From: CADCWN01 sp046328475
GTDB taxonomy: Bacteria; Chloroflexota; Chloroflexia; Thermomicrobiales; CADCWN01
DNA: 64,000 nucleotides
NCBI GenBank assembly: GCA_046328475.1
Contig: JAXLWN010000019.1
Coordinates: 36,165 to 100,164 of the forward strand
Direction: 5' to 3'
The position numbers and the translations under genes were made by a program. Positions 44,589-54,187 of this stretch are shown here, piece after piece. The notes beneath the pieces were generated by a model. The model ran no database searches and was not told the origin of the DNA. It worked only from the letters and a program-made list of their open reading frames with translations. How positions within the stretch are numbered: position 1 is the stretch's first letter; the number at the start of each line of letters is the position of its first letter.

Positions 44589-45563
44589 ATGACGAGCAGC
44601 GAGGGCATACCAGACAACGATTTCGATGGCCCCTGGAAAGAGGTCCTGGACCTGTACCTTGAGGACGCCCTCGCCTTCTTCTTCTCGGACGCCTACCGCG
44701 ACATCGACTGGGCGCGCGGCTACGAGGGGCTGGAGACGGAACTCCAGCAAGTCGCGCCCGAGGGCGAGCGTGGGGCACAGGCAGTCGATAAGCTGATCAA
44801 GGTCTTCCTGCGCGACGGAACTGATACCTGGGTGCTCATCCACCTGGAAGTGCAAAGCCAGTCCGAAACGAGCTTCGAGCAGCGCATGTTCCGCTACCAT
44901 GCGCGCCTCTACGATCACTTCCGCCAGGAGATCGTCAGCCTGGCGATCCTCGGCGACGAGCGCCCGAACTGGCGGCCAAAGGGTTTCGGCTATGGGCGCT
45001 GGGGCAGTTCGATCCAGTTCACCTTCCCGGCGATCAAGCTGCTAGACTTTACCGAGGAGGAGCTAGAAGCTAGCCCGTACCTCTGCGCGATCATCGTGCA
45101 GGCTCACCGGGCGGCGCAGGCCACACGCCACGATCCGACCGGGCGCGTCGCCGCGAAGATCGGGCTGGTGAGAAAGCTCTACCGTCGCGGCCTCACGCGA
45201 GAGCAGATCCTGAGTCTCTACCACTTCATCGACTGGCTGCTCCGCTTGCCGAAAGGTCTGGAAGACCAAACCGTACGGGCAATCCGGGCTATCGAGGAGG
45301 AGCAAGACATGACTTACGTGACTTCTGCGGAACGCTATGGCATTGAGCAAGGACTGGCGCAAGGCCGCACCGAAGGTGCGATAGGGGGCCTGCTCCGAGG
45401 AATCGCCACTGCGCTCGAGATTAAGTTCGGCCCGGCCAGTGCCGATCTGCTTCCCAGGATCCAAGAGATCAGCGATCCAGCGCGCCTCGAAGCGATTCTC
45501 GATACAATCAAGACTGCGGCAACCCTCGACGAAGTCCGCGCCTTCGCCGAACAGGGCGAGTAG
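44589..45563 (+). CDS. Rpn-family PD-(D/E)XK nuclease (transposase-like)
   Basis: 324 residues. FFSDAYRDIDWARGYEGLET and WVLIHLEVQSQSETSFEQRM are the Rpn/PDDEXK core with the E-x-Q motif. A helical C-terminus with Gly/Gln repeats (GIEQGLAQGRTEGAIGGLLR) follows, a hallmark of the family. Rpn proteins promote recombination and some act in phage defence. ATG 44589 follows AGGAGGAG. It sits between AraC and an enolase-superfamily gene without obvious link. Confidence 0.87.
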   Translation: MTSSEGIPDNDFDGPWKEVLDLYLEDALAFFFSDAYRDIDWARGYEGLETELQQVAPEGERGAQAVDKLIKVFLRDGTDTWVLIHLEVQSQSETSFEQRMFRYHARLYDHFRQEIVSLAILGDERPNWRPKGFGYGRWGSSIQFTFPAIKLLDFTEEELEASPYLCAIIVQAHRAAQATRHDPTGRVAAKIGLVRKLYRRGLTREQILSLYHFIDWLLRLPKGLEDQTVRAIRAIEEEQDMTYVTSAERYGIEQGLAQGRTEGAIGGLLRGIATALEIKFGPASADLLPRIQEISDPARLEAILDTIKTAATLDEVRAFAEQGE

Positions 45564-45579
45564 TTGAACTAAGGATGGG

Positions 45580-46815
45580 ATGAAGATCACCAAACTGGAG
45601 ACGATCCACCTCGGCGATTACCCGCACCTCCTCTTCATCGCGGTCCACACCGACGAGGGGCTCGTCGGGTACGCCGACACCTTCTACATGACCGAGTCGG
45701 TGCGCGCCTACATCCACCAGTTCGCCGCGCCGATGCTGCTCGGGCACGACCCGCTGGCGATCGACCTGCACTGGCGGCGGCTCTACGAGGTGATCGCCCA
45801 CATCGCCGGCAAGGGTGCCGAGATTCGCGGCCTCTCGGCGATCGATGTCGCCCTCTGGGACATCCTCGGGCAGGCGGCGGGGATGCCGGTCTGGCAATTG
45901 CTCGGCGGTGCCTCGCGCGACCGCATCAAGACCTACAACACCTGCGGCGGTCCCGCCTACGGCCGCGTGACGCGCGATGGCACCATCCGCGATAGCGGGC
46001 GCTACGAGGACCTGATCGGCTTCATGACGCGCGCCGACGAACTGGCGCAAGATCTCCTCAGCGAGGGGATCACCGGCATGAAGATCTGGCCGTTCGACGT
46101 CCTCTCGCAGCCCGAACTGCAGTTCGACTGGCGCTCCTTCAAAGGCGCGTTCGAGCCCAACCTGCGCACGTTCAGCGGGCATTACATCGAGCGCCGCGAC
46201 CTCGACCGCGCGCTGGAGCCGTTCCGCAAGATCCGCTCGGCGGTCGGCAATCAGATGGAGATCATGGTGGAGGGGCACGGCTTCTGGTCACTCCCCGCCG
46301 CGAAGCAGATCGCCCGCGCCGTCGAGGAGTTCCAGCCCTACTGGCTTGAAGACATCATGCGCGCCGACGACATCGAGGCGCTGGCCGAACTGGGCCGCAG
46401 CACGACCACCCCGATCCTGGCGAGCGAGTACCTGACGACGCGCTACGAGTACAAGCCGGTGCTGGAGGCCCGCGCCGCCGACATCATCATGATCGACCCC
46501 ACCTGGGCGGGCGGCATCACCGAGAGCAAGAAGATCGCGACGATGGCCGAAGCCTACAAGCGCCCCGTGGCGATGCACGACTGCACCGGGCCGTTCACCC
46601 TCTACGCCGGCGTCCACCTGGCGATCAACGCCACCAACGCCGTCTACCAGGAATCGCTGCGCTCCTACCTGCGCGTCACCTACCCCGAGATGGTCACCGA
46701 CATCGTCACCGTCGAGCAGGGCCACATCCTCGCCCCCACCGCCCCCGGCCTCGGCACCACCCTGTTGCCCGATGTGCGGAAGCGCCCGGATGTGTCGATT
46801 GTGGTGAGCGAGTAG
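45580..46815 (+). CDS. Enolase-superfamily sugar acid dehydratase-like enzyme
   Basis: 411 residues. KITKLETIHLGDYPHLLFIA begins the capping domain; barrel motifs are TGMKIWPFDVLS, MVEGHGFWSLP, YWLEDIMRADD, ASEYLTTRYEY and the C-terminal His in MHDCTGPFTLYAG. The set fits the mandelate racemase group acting on sugar acids (galactarate, rhamnonate or related). Substrate not determined. It begins 17 bases after the Rpn gene. Confidence 0.9.
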   Translation: MKITKLETIHLGDYPHLLFIAVHTDEGLVGYADTFYMTESVRAYIHQFAAPMLLGHDPLAIDLHWRRLYEVIAHIAGKGAEIRGLSAIDVALWDILGQAAGMPVWQLLGGASRDRIKTYNTCGGPAYGRVTRDGTIRDSGRYEDLIGFMTRADELAQDLLSEGITGMKIWPFDVLSQPELQFDWRSFKGAFEPNLRTFSGHYIERRDLDRALEPFRKIRSAVGNQMEIMVEGHGFWSLPAAKQIARAVEEFQPYWLEDIMRADDIEALAELGRSTTTPILASEYLTTRYEYKPVLEARAADIIMIDPTWAGGITESKKIATMAEAYKRPVAMHDCTGPFTLYAGVHLAINATNAVYQESLRSYLRVTYPEMVTDIVTVEQGHILAPTAPGLGTTLLPDVRKRPDVSIVVSE

Positions 46816-46819
46816 GCCG

Positions 46820-46885
46820 TTTCAGTGGTCAGTGCGTCGGGGGGGGCATCCGTAAGTCAGATTCACGGATGCACTGACGCACTAA
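46820..46885. repeat. Inverted repeat between convergent genes
   Basis: GTCAGTGCGTC (46828-46838) pairs with ACTGACGCAC, and ATCCGTAAGTC with TTCACGGAT, giving a two-step hairpin of about 50 bases. It uses the same ACTGACGC unit as the arrays at 22398 and may act as a bidirectional terminator. Confidence 0.7.
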
Positions 46886-48955
46886 ATTCGCTCCCCCAGG
46901 TACTTATCAAACCACGCCGCGATCCGCGCCAGGCGCTCGATGCGATGCGCGGGCTTGCCGGTGCGCGACATGCCGTGGCTCTCGTCAGGGAAGCGCACGA
47001 ACTCGACCTCCTGGCCGAGCTTCTTTAGCGCCGTGTAGAACTCCTCCGCCTGCGGCACCGGGCAGCGCAGATCGTTCTCCTGGTGCTCCAGCAGCAGCGG
47101 CGTCCGCACGTTGGCGACATGGGTGAGCGGCGAGCGTTCGCGGTAGTGCGCCTCGTTCTCCCAGGGCGGGCCGCCGAACGACCAATCCCCCGTCATGTGG
47201 CCCATGTCGCTGTGGCCGTAGTGGCTGTAGCGGTCGCTGGTGCTGCGCCCGCTGACCGCCGCCTTGAAACGGGTGGTCTGGCCGATGGCCCAGTTGGTGA
47301 GATAGCCGCCGTAGGAGCCGCCGGTGAGACCCATCCGCGACTCGTCCACGAAGCCCTGCGCGACCAGCCAGTCCACCCCGGCCATCACGTCGCGGTAATC
47401 CACGCCGCCCCAGTCGTGGCGCAGCGCAGTGACGAACTCCTGCCCATAGCCGTCGGAGCCGCGCGGGTTGGTGTAGAGCACCACGTAGCCCCGCCCGGCG
47501 AGCAGCGGAACTCGTGGAAGAACGCCTCGCCGTAGAGCCCTGCGGCCCGCCGTGGATCTCCAGCACGAGCGGGTATTTCTTGCTGGCATCAAATCCGGGC
47601 GGCGTGATCACCCAGGCATCGAGTTCCTGACCATCGCCTCGGCCCGGTAGCTGTACTTCTGCGGCGCGCAGATCGCCACTTCCTTGAAGAATGCGCCGTT
47701 CGCGTCGGTCAGGCGACGCTCCGCCGTGCCCGCGCCATCGTCACCCAGGTCGCAGGCGAAGAGATCGGCGGGCGTCGTGGCGTCGCTGACGGTGTAGGCC
47801 AGGTGCTTGCCGTCGGCCGAGGCGGTCACGCTGACGATCTGCCGCCGCCCGGCGAGCACGGTCTGCGCCTCGCCCGACTCCACGTCGAGCCGCACCAGCG
47901 GCGCATCCCCCGGTCGCTGATGATCGCCAGCAGCGCGGTCCCATCGGGCGTCCAGAGCAGAGCTTGTCGGAGGCCGAGCCGTGGCGCGAGTCGGTCATCG
48001 GCCCGGAACCGACCGGGCGGTCGAGCTTGGCCGCGATGTTGCGCGGCGGCGCGCTGCCATCGGCCGGGACCACCCAGAGGCCGCTGATCGTGCCGGGGCC
48101 AGAATCTGGCGCATTGTCGTGCCCGGTGTAGGCGATCCAGTAGCCATCGGGCGAGAACTGCGGCTCCTCGCACGGCCCGGTCGTGCGCGTGACGCGCTGC
48201 GGCTCGGCCCCCTCCTCATCCACCGCGATCGTCCAGATATCGCTCTTGTTGTCCCGGTCGCGCTCGTCGTGCCGCGCCGACACGAACGCCAGCCGCGTGC
48301 CATCGGGCGACCGGGCCGGTTGGCTCTCGTTGCACTCCCCGAACGTGATCTGCCGCACCTCGCCGCGCTCCTGCCCGCGCAACTCGGCGACGAAGAGGTG
48401 GCGGCGGCGGTCGTCATAAAAACCCTCGCCGTCCATCTTGTACTTCAGCTTCTGGATCAGGCGCGCGTCGCTCTTCTTCCCCGTCAGCGCCTCCACATCG
48501 ACCATGTCGCTGGAGGGCGCGCGATCCTTGTCGTCATCCGCGCGCACCTGGCTGCTGAAGGCGATCCGCGCGCCATCCTTCGACCAGACCGGCTCGCCCG
48601 CCCCCTCCTTCGCGTCGGTCAGCTGCCACGCCTCGCCGCCCGCCGCGCCGATCAGCCAGATCTGCGCCTTGCCGCCCGCCCGCCGCGCCAGGAAGGCCAG
48701 CGTGCGCCCATCGGGCGACCAGCGCGGCGCGCTATCGCTCGGCCCGGCCGTGAAGCGGCGCGCGGCGCGGCTGCCGTCCGCAGGCACCAGCCAGATCTGC
48801 GAGCGGTAGGTATCGGCCTCCTTGTCCACCGTCGTGCGGACGAACGCGATGGTGCGCCCATCGGGCGACAGCTGCGGGTCGCCGACGTAGGTGAAGCGAT
48901 ACAAGTCTTCCGGGGTGATCGGGCGCGGCGTCGCGCCCTGCTCGGTCGCCGTCAT
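46882..48955 (-). CDS. S9-family (acylaminoacyl) peptidase, multiply frame-disrupted
   Basis: Prolyl-oligopeptidase-type serine peptidase, about 690 residues repaired. Start ATG 48955 after GGAGGG. The N-terminal beta-propeller shows repeated WD-like blades (DPQLSPDGRTIAFVRTTVD; PQFSPDGYWIAYTGHDNAP). The catalytic domain has Ser in GLTGGSYGGYLT, Asp in EHQENDLRCPVPQ and His in FPDESHGMSRTG. Breaks are near 47965, 47910 (CCCCC), 47630, 47545 and 47515, each joining continuous family sequence. The catalytic triad is intact. Confidence 0.82.
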
Positions 48956-49083
48956 CGGTCCCTCCTCTGCCCATCGCGCGGAAAATCGGCACATCACGCC
49001 GCGCATTCTACCGCCAGCGGTGGGGATATACTACCGCTGACTGGCGGCAACGGAGCCGCGCATGAAACAACCAGGAGGCGACG

Positions 49084-49607
49084 ATGCTGCGCGGCACCCT
49101 GATCGACCTGCGCCCGGTGGCCGAGGCCGACCTCCCGCTGCTGGAGGAGTGGGACGCCGATCCCGACTTCCACGGCGACTACAACACCTTCGGCCTGCGC
49201 CCGGCGGATCTGATTCGCCGCGCCTTCGCCGAGCATCGCTACCTCACCGACGACCGTGGCATGTTGCTGGCGGCTACCAAAGCGGGCGAGGTCGCCGGCG
49301 ACGTCTCCTATCGCGTCGTGAAGCACGGCGGCGGCCTCGCCAACCGAGTCTACGAGATCGGCGTCACCATCGCCCCGGCCCAGCGCGGCAAGGGCTTCGG
49401 TACGGAGGCGCAACGCCTGCTGGCCGCCTACCTCTTCGCCACCTACCCGATCGCCCGCGTCCAGGCGACGACCGACATCACCAACATCGGCGAGCAGCGC
49501 GCCTGGAACGCGCCGGGTTCACGCGCGAGGGCGTGCTGCGCCAGGCGCAGTTCCGCGCCGGATCGTGGCACGACATGGTGATGTACAGCAAACTGCGCGG
49601 CGAGTGA
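49084..49607 (+). CDS. GNAT-family N-acetyltransferase, one frame break
   Basis: About 174 residues in the RimJ/RimL-like group. LIDLRPVAEADLPLLEEWDA opens; the acetyl-CoA site is VTIAPAQRGKGFGTEAQRLL. Near 49512 the frame shifts from EQRAWN to GFTREGVLRQAQFRAG, which ends YSKLRGE at 49607. The start ATG follows GGAGGCGACG. Substrate unknown. Confidence 0.87.
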
Positions 49608-49613
49608 AAGCTG

Positions 49614-50195
49614 ATGGAACCGCACTACTTCGCCTCCCCCGAGGAATTTCGCGCCTGGCTGGAGGAGCACCACGCAACGGAGAAAGAGCTGGTCGTCGGC
49701 TACCACAAGAAAGGGACCGGCAAGCCAAGCATGACCTGGCCCGAGTCGGTGGACGAAGCCCTCTGCTTCGGCTGGATCGACGGCGTGCGCCGCTCGGTGG
49801 ACGACGAGCGCTACTGCATCCGCTTCACCCCGCGCAAGGCGCGCAGCATCTGGAGCGCCATCAACAGCAAGCGCATGGGCGAACTGGCCGAACTGGGTCG
49901 CGTGCGCCCCGCCGGGCTCAAAGCCTTCGAGGCTCGCACCCCGGAGAAGTCGGGCATCTACTCCCACGAAAATCGCCATGCCGCCGAACTCGACCCCGCC
50001 GCCGAAGCCCAGTTCCGCGCCAACGCCGCCGCCTGGGACTTCTTCCAGGCCCAGCCCCCCGGCTACCGCCGCACCGCCATCTGGTGGGTGATCAGCGCCA
50101 GGCAAGACGCCACCCGCCAGAAACGCCTCGCCACCCTGATCGACGACTCCGCCAACAACCGCCGCATCGCCCAACTCCAACGCCCGGGCAGCTAA
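49614..50195 (+). CDS. YdeI/OmpD-associated family protein
   Basis: 193 residues. FASPEEFRAWLEEHHATEKE and SVDEALCFGWIDGVRRSVDD are the family signature; the C-terminal DUF1905-like part ends in a helical region. Relatives have been linked to bacteriocin or polymyxin protection, but the biochemical role is unclear. It begins 6 bases after the GNAT gene. Confidence 0.87.
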   Translation: MEPHYFASPEEFRAWLEEHHATEKELVVGYHKKGTGKPSMTWPESVDEALCFGWIDGVRRSVDDERYCIRFTPRKARSIWSAINSKRMGELAELGRVRPAGLKAFEARTPEKSGIYSHENRHAAELDPAAEAQFRANAAAWDFFQAQPPGYRRTAIWWVISARQDATRQKRLATLIDDSANNRRIAQLQRPGS

Positions 50196-50217
50196 CCCAT
50201 CCCCTGCCGCACCGACC

Positions 50218-50254
50218 CCTCACGACTCACGACTCACGACTCACGACTCACGCT
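50218..50254. repeat. Single-arm TCACGAC heptamer array
   Basis: About five TCACGAC units between YdeI and the PLP lyase; they end eight bases before the AAGGGAGG Shine-Dalgarno. No inverted partner is present. Confidence 0.88.
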
Positions 50255-50272
50255 CTCGCCAAGGGAGGACCA

Positions 50273-51193
50273 ATGATCCCACTCGACCTCATCCGGGACG
50301 CCGCCACGCGCGTGACGCCCCATCTGCGCCGCACGCCCGTCATCTCGACACGCGACGGCACCCTGCTGAAGCTGGAAAACCTGCAACCGACCGGGGCCTA
50401 TAAGGTGCGCGGCTTCTTCGCCGCCGCCCTCGCCCTGCCGCCCGAGCAGCGGGAGCGCGGGCTGATCACCGTCAGCTCCGGCAACGCCGCGCTCGCCTGC
50501 GCCTACGTCGCCCGGCAGCTCGGCGTCCCCTGCCGCACCGTCATGCTCGAAACCGCGCCGCCGCCGAAGGTGAACGGCGTCCGCGCGCTGGGCGCGGTGC
50601 CGGTGCTGCTCCCGCGCCAGGAATTGCTCGACTGGATGGCGCACGGCGGCTGGGTGGGCCAGCCCGAAACCTTCCTGCATCCCTTCGCCAGCGAGGTCGT
50701 GATGGCGGGGCACGGCAGCATGGGCCTGGAACTGCTCGAACAGGTGCCCGACCTCGCGCGCGTCCTCATCCCGGCCGGGGGTGGCGGCATCCTCGTCGGC
50801 GTCGCCAGCGCGCTGAAGGCGCTCCGCCCGGAGATCGAGGTGATCGGCGTGCAGGCGGCGGGCTACGCGCTCTGGCCGCAGGCGATCGCCGCCAACGGCC
50901 CGGTGCAAGTGACGCCCGCGACCATCGCCGACGGCACCACCGCCCCCTTCGACGCCACCATGCTCCCGCGCATGCGCGAAGCCGCCGACCGCTGGCTGCT
51001 CGTCCCCGAGGACCGCCTGCGCGCCGCCATTGTCGATCTTGCGACCAACAGCAAAGTCGTCGTGGAGGGCGCGGGCGCGCTCGCCTACGCCGCCCGCGAA
51101 CAACTGATCGACAGCAAAACGACCGTCGCCATCGTCAGCGGCGGCAACATCGCCCCCAAGCTCCTCGCCGAACTCCTGGCCGACGCCGCCTAG
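50273..51193 (+). CDS. Fold-type II PLP enzyme, threonine/serine dehydratase-like
   Basis: 306 residues. The PLP lysine is in PTGAYKVRGFFAAAL, the substrate loop in VSSGNAALACAYVARQLG and the phosphate-binding loop in LIPAGGGGILVGVASAL. A C-terminal IVSGGNI element is typical of threonine dehydratase and serine racemase relatives. The ATG follows AAGGGAGG. There is no ACT domain, so it is a catabolic-type or racemase-type enzyme. Confidence 0.9.
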   Translation: MIPLDLIRDAATRVTPHLRRTPVISTRDGTLLKLENLQPTGAYKVRGFFAAALALPPEQRERGLITVSSGNAALACAYVARQLGVPCRTVMLETAPPPKVNGVRALGAVPVLLPRQELLDWMAHGGWVGQPETFLHPFASEVVMAGHGSMGLELLEQVPDLARVLIPAGGGGILVGVASALKALRPEIEVIGVQAAGYALWPQAIAANGPVQVTPATIADGTTAPFDATMLPRMREAADRWLLVPEDRLRAAIVDLATNSKVVVEGAGALAYAAREQLIDSKTTVAIVSGGNIAPKLLAELLADAA

Positions 51194-51362
51194 CGGCGCG
51201 GCCAGGATTCGCCCCGGCCAGGTGTCACAGCGCGGAAAAAAGAGTTCACGAAAACGTCACAACCCCGTCATTCGGCCGTGACGAGCGCCCTGTATGCTAC
51301 GAACATTGAAGGTGCGACGACGCACCGAACCGATGCGAAGCAGCATGAAGGAGATAAACACC

Positions 51363-51596
51363 ATGTTCGAGCAGACTTCCCCCCGCCGCCTCTTCCGCTC
51401 GCGCACCGACCGCCAGATCGCCGGCGTCTGCGGCGGCCTCGCGGCCTACATGGGGGTCGACCCCACCGTCGTGCGCATCGTCTGGGTCCTGGCCGCGTTC
51501 GCCACCTTCCCGATGGCCCCGATCTTCTACGTCATCCTCGCGGCGCTGGTCCCGCAGGAGCCCACGACGAACCCGACCGACACCTACATGATTTAG
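51363..51596 (+). CDS. PspC domain membrane protein
   Basis: 77 residues. RSRTDRQIAGVCGGLAAYMG and VDPTVVRIVWVLAAFATFPM are the PspC signature, with a second helix (APIFYVILAALVP). Small inner-membrane protein tied to envelope stress. ATG 51363 follows GAAGGAG with ideal spacing. Confidence 0.93.
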   Translation: MFEQTSPRRLFRSRTDRQIAGVCGGLAAYMGVDPTVVRIVWVLAAFATFPMAPIFYVILAALVPQEPTTNPTDTYMI

Positions 51597-51599
51597 TGG

Positions 51600-51738
51600 G
51601 ACGTAGAGCGTAGAACGTAGAACGTAGAGCGAAGGGCGATGGTAATTCCATCGCCCTTCGCGCACTCGTCTCACTGGGCCTAGCCGCATCCCTACGCTCT
51701 ACGCCCCACGCTCCACGCTCTACGTCCCACACTCTACG
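51600..51738. repeat. Nested block: ACGTAGA arrays around a terminator
   Basis: ACGTAGA/GCGTAGA units (51600-51628), a hairpin of 14 bp (GCGAAGGGCGATGG 51629-51642 with its complement 51648-51661), and an inverted array of TCTACGC/CCACGCT units (51690-51738) next to the acylase stop. The layout matches the block at 29085-29258. Confidence 0.88.
51629..51661. terminator. Bidirectional terminator hairpin
   Basis: Perfect 14 bp stem with a TAATT loop between the convergent pspC and acylase genes. It lacks a long T-tract on either side. Confidence 0.7.
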
Positions 51739-54069
51739 CCGGGCTGAGCTTCTGCACCGTCTCCGCCTCGCGCGCGATGCGATCCCAGTCGTAGCGCATC
51801 GGCACCAGGCGCACCTCGCGCCACGCCTCGACCTGATCCGCGTAGTGCGGGCTGCCCGGGTGCCCCGACGACCCCAGCGGCACCACCCAGCCGCTGTTAT
51901 CCCAGTCCGACGTATCGAAGCAGTAGCGCGCCACCGCCGTGCCGGTCAGCGCGAACCCCGTCCCCTCCAGCCCGGCATACCCGGCCGCCTGCGGCGTGTC
52001 GCTGTCGCCGCCGAAGCCGACCGCTGGCGGGTTCAGCATCGCCGCCAACTGCGGGAAGGTGCCCGAGAGCGTGTGCTTCGGCGCGGTGCCGTGCAGGCTG
52101 CCCCAGGTCCAGGCACCCATCTCCGGCCCCAGCTTCTCCGTCAGCCAGGCCACCGTGCGGTCGAGCGCCGTGCCGAGCAACCCGGCCCACGACTCACCGG
52201 GCGGCAGCAGCGACGTATCGTCGCGGTCGATCATCGCCGGGATCGCCGCCCGGAAGCGGCTGCCGAGCGTGAGCGCCCGCAGCGCCAGCGGATCCTTCGC
52301 CGCCGGGATCTCGCGCAGCTTCGCCAGCTCCGTGCTGTCGATCAGCACCGCCGCCGCCTGCTCGCGCCAGACGCCGTAGAGCGCCGCCGCGACCGAATCG
52401 GCGTCCATCGCGCCATCCCAGGCCAGCAGCAGCCGCTTCGCCTCCGCCACGCGCTCGTCCGACGGCGCGATCTCCTCCAGCGCGTTCACGAAGACCCGGC
52501 TCGGCAGCGAGACCCGCTCGCTGTGGATCGACGCCATGTCCGCGACCGTCGCCCCGGTCAGATCCTTCACGCGCGCCACCACCCGCTGCGCGCGGCTCGG
52601 CGGTGCCCAGTCGATCGCAACATAGTGCGGATAGCTGTCCTCAATGATCCGGTTGTTCGCGGTCGCGATCCAGCCCGTTTGCGGGTTGCGCACGCGCGGC
52701 AGCTCCTCGAACGGGATGTTCCCCTGCCACTCGTGCTCGCCGGTCCAGCCCGGCACCGGCAGCCACGCATTCGCGCGCGTGCGGATCGGCACCCGGCCGC
52801 GCATCACGTAGCCGATCGTGCCGTGGCGGTCGGCCATCATGAAGTTGTTGCCCGGATCGACCCACTCGCGCATCGTCGCGTCCAGTTCATCCACAGTCGT
52901 CGCGCGCAGCATCGGCAGGAATGTCTGAAAGCCCTGGTTCGGCACATCGGTCGCCGTGTAGCGCACCGTCACCGCATGGCCGCTCGCCGGATCGCCCACC
53001 ACGACCGGCCCGTGGCGCGTCACCGTCACGTCGATCTCGACCGGCTCGCCGCCACGCACCGCGATCGTCTCGCGCCGCCGCTCGGCCGCCAGCCACTCCC
53101 CCTTGAACTCGTACTTCGACGGGTCGCCGGGCGCGAACTTCTCCCACGTAGAGATCGTGGTAATCGGCCCCCGCGTGCGTCACACCCCAGAGCCACATCG
53201 GCGTTGTGCCCGAAGTGCGGGAAGCCCGGCACGCCCGCGAACGACAGCCCCACCACGTCCCATTCCGGGCAGGCAACGTGATTCTGATAATAGACGTTCG
53301 GCACATCGAGCATCCGGTGCGGGTCGCCCGCCAGCAGCGGCTTGCCCGACGCCGTGCGGCTGCCGTGCAGCAGCCAGTTGTTGCTCCCCGACAGCTCCCA
53401 CAGGCCCGAGATCAGCTCCGCCCCGACCAGATCCTCGGCCGGATCGGACAGCGCCGTGAAATCAACGCCCGGCTCAGAGATGACCGGCGCGGGCGATTGC
53501 GCCCCCGCGCGCAGCTTCAGCACCATCTCCGGGCCGAACTGCTGCATCACGCGCGCCCGCCAGAGCTTCGGCCCCAGCGTCCCCATCAGCACGTGGCGCA
53601 CCTTGTAGACGGCGCAGCCATCCCACGGCCGCCACGCCTCCGGCGTCGCCCCCACCAGCGCATATTCCGCCGGCAGCGCCGCCCCGGACCCGATGAACGC
53701 GTTCACCCCCTCGGCATAGGCGTCGAACATCGCCCGCGTCTCGTCGTCAAACGCCGCGTAGTCCGCCTCCGCCGTCTGCGGCAGCCCCAGCCGCCGCATG
53801 AAGATATCCTGGTCCACCCAGGCCTTCCCGGCCCACTCCGCCCAGCACCCCGCCGCCCGGCGACGGTCATAATCCATCTGCCAGAGGCGATCCTGCGCGT
53901 GCGCGAACCCCTGCCCGAAGAACGCATCCCGCACCGACCCCGCCCGCACGTGCGGAATCCCCAGGTCGTCGCGATAAATCTCGACCTCCCCCTGCAACCC
54001 CGCCAACCGCACCGCCCCATCCGTCCCCGGCACGGCGGCGCGCAAATCCTCCCGACTCAACTCCGGCAC
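51734..54069 (-). CDS. Penicillin acylase-family Ntn hydrolase, frame-disrupted
   Basis: About 775 residues. Members cleave amides such as penicillins or acyl-homoserine lactones after self-processing into two chains. The N-terminal chain includes EIYRDDLGIPHVRAGSVRDA and FGQGFAHAQDRLWQMDYDRR; the nucleophile Ser after autocleavage is in WELSGSNNWLLHGSRTASGK. The C-terminal chain has HGPVVVGDPASGHAV and GWIATANNRIIEDSYPHYV. The frame breaks at about 53200 (VTHAGADYHDLYVGE) and again near 53150. The likely start is GTG 54069 after GGGAGG. No signal peptide is evident, which is unusual for secreted acylases. Confidence 0.83.
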
Positions 54070-54187
54070 AGCACACCCTCCCCCACGCAACACGACACAT
54101 TTGCTACGTGTGCCTTTTCGGGGATTGGCGGGAGTTTGTCAAGCGATCAGACGAGAATACCAATACTTAGTGCTAAATGTTCAGGAG